A model generated the notes under the pieces. The model had not been told where the DNA came from. It made no database searches and saw only the letters and a list, made by a program, of their open reading frames with translations. Shown piece by piece: positions 5,798-6,525 of a DNA stretch of 6,525 bases (position 1 is its first letter; every line of letters begins with the position of its first letter). Both the position numbers and the translations under genes were made by a program. Location of the stretch: positions 1 through 6,525 of the forward strand of contig SLPX01000384.1 of assembly GCA_007131745.1 (NCBI GenBank), given 5' to 3'. The stretch is from Myxococcales bacterium. Its GTDB lineage: Bacteria; Myxococcota; Polyangia; HGW-17; SLPX01.

Positions 5798-6525
5798 ATG
5801 TTGAAAACAGCCGGGATAAACGACAAATCATCGATGAAAAAGTGGAAGTTTTTCGAAACGCCGACAGTGTTGGTCGTAGACGATTCAAGGCTTGAAGCGA
5901 CTTTGATCTCCAGCCTGTTGAAAAAAAAAGGCGTGAACGTACACTGGGCGGACACGGGAAGAAAAGCTTTGAAAATCATCGATGAAGTGAAACCGGATCT
6001 CATCCTGCTGGATGTCGTGATGCCGGACATGGACGGCTATGATTTATGCAAAAAGCTCACCAAGCAGCCGGCCACTCGAAAGACACCGGTGATATTCATT
6101 ACATCGCTGAACAAGCCGCAATACATTTTGAAAGGTTTTTCCGTGGGAGGAGCGGATTACGTGCCCAAACCGTTTCGCACCGAGGAACTCATGGCCAGGG
6201 TGAAGATTCACCTGGAATCATCCATGCTGCGCCGGGAGCGGCTGCATCGAACCAACATGCTCATCCGCTCAAAGCAAAAACTCCAGAGCGTGACTCTCGC
6301 GGAAGGACTGGCGCACAACCTTAACAACCTTCTCTCCCCGCTGATGGGCAACCTGCATTGGCTCAAGGATATGCTCTCGGATCCTGAAGCTGAAAGCGTT
6401 GTGGAAGAAATGCTGGAAGTTGTCAAACGTTTGGAAAAGCTTTCAGCTGCGTTGACCGGGAGATCCCAGACCAACCTGCTCTCCACGACGTCCCTCGGCG
6501 GTTTACTTTCCGACACTGTGCATCA
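5798..6525 (+). CDS. Hybrid receiver-histidine kinase (3' truncated by the window)
   Basis: 242 residues are visible. An N-terminal receiver domain (about 24-140) has Asp28/Asp29, phospho-acceptor Asp72 (LILLDVVMPDMDGYD), Thr102 (IFITS) and Lys124 (YVPKPF), so it should be phosphorylatable. A linker helix rich in Arg/Lys (143-165) leads into a dimerisation/H-box segment AEGLAHNLNNLLSPLMGNL with His173. The residue after His is Asn rather than Glu/Asp, a variant (AHNxNN) that I associate with many hybrid kinases of Desulfobacterota. The ATPase domain must lie beyond the window. The ATG at 5798 is chosen because AAGGAAG (5781-5787) lies 10 bases upstream; the ATG at 5834 has no such site, and the frame is open back to 5747. 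A run of nine A (5921-5929) encodes Lys42-44. No terminator or clear promoter is visible in the 85-base gap after the preceding kinase, suggesting co-transcription. Confidence 0.85.
   Translation, partial: MLKTAGINDKSSMKKWKFFETPTVLVVDDSRLEATLISSLLKKKGVNVHWADTGRKALKIIDEVKPDLILLDVVMPDMDGYDLCKKLTKQPATRKTPVIFITSLNKPQYILKGFSVGGADYVPKPFRTEELMARVKIHLESSMLRRERLHRTNMLIRSKQKLQSVTLAEGLAHNLNNLLSPLMGNLHWLKDMLSDPEAESVVEEMLEVVKRLEKLSAALTGRSQTNLLSTTSLGGLLSDTVH

Noticed and set aside
1..6525. CRISPR arrays, insertion sequences, tRNA genes
   Set aside because: No regularly spaced repeats, transposase motifs, terminal inverted repeats or tRNA-like cloverleaf were seen.

Overview
The window looks like chromosomal DNA of a Gram-negative, motile bacterium of the Desulfobacterota/Myxococcota type. 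The reasons are a type IV pilus minor-pilin operon of proteobacterial style, a dense set of two-component genes with few sensory domains, and two near-consensus sigma-54 (-24/-12) promoters. Base composition is moderately GC-rich. The lineage is inferred from gene style only.

Left half (1-3380, + strand): the distal part of a minor-pilin operon. It begins inside pilY1 (C-terminal beta-propeller with a calcium-type loop), followed by a PilV-like, a PilW-like and a GspH/FimT-like prepilin. All three prepilins carry a short basic leader ending in Gly, with Glu at +5, before a hydrophobic helix, so they are substrates for the prepilin peptidase PilD. The genes overlap by 4-11 bases and each junction has a good Shine-Dalgarno, so this is a tightly coupled operon. 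No pilX or pilE follows; those genes would have to lie upstream or elsewhere.

Middle (3418-4062, - strand): a response regulator with a complete receiver domain and a charged tail but no recognisable DNA-binding or enzymatic output domain. It is convergent with the pilin operon.

Divergent control region (4063-4491): the most striking part of the window. Two sigma-54 promoter cores point outward, one to the response regulator (4141-4156, -) and one to the histidine kinase (4356-4371, +). Between them, roughly 115-135 bp upstream of both predicted transcription starts, lies a perfect 8-bp inverted repeat (4239-4256), placed where an enhancer-binding activator would be expected. The response-regulator leader can fold into a hairpin that holds the start codon in its stem and the Shine-Dalgarno in its loop.

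Right part (4492-6525, + strand): a probably cytosolic histidine kinase with H, N, G1, F and G2 boxes, followed after 85 bases by a receiver-histidine kinase hybrid that runs off the window. The two H-boxes deviate from consensus at different positions. Taken together, the right half encodes a candidate multi-step phosphorelay (kinase, output-less receiver, receiver-kinase) co-controlled by sigma-54 and sitting next to pilus genes. A role in pilus function or surface motility is a reasonable inference but is not shown by the sequence.
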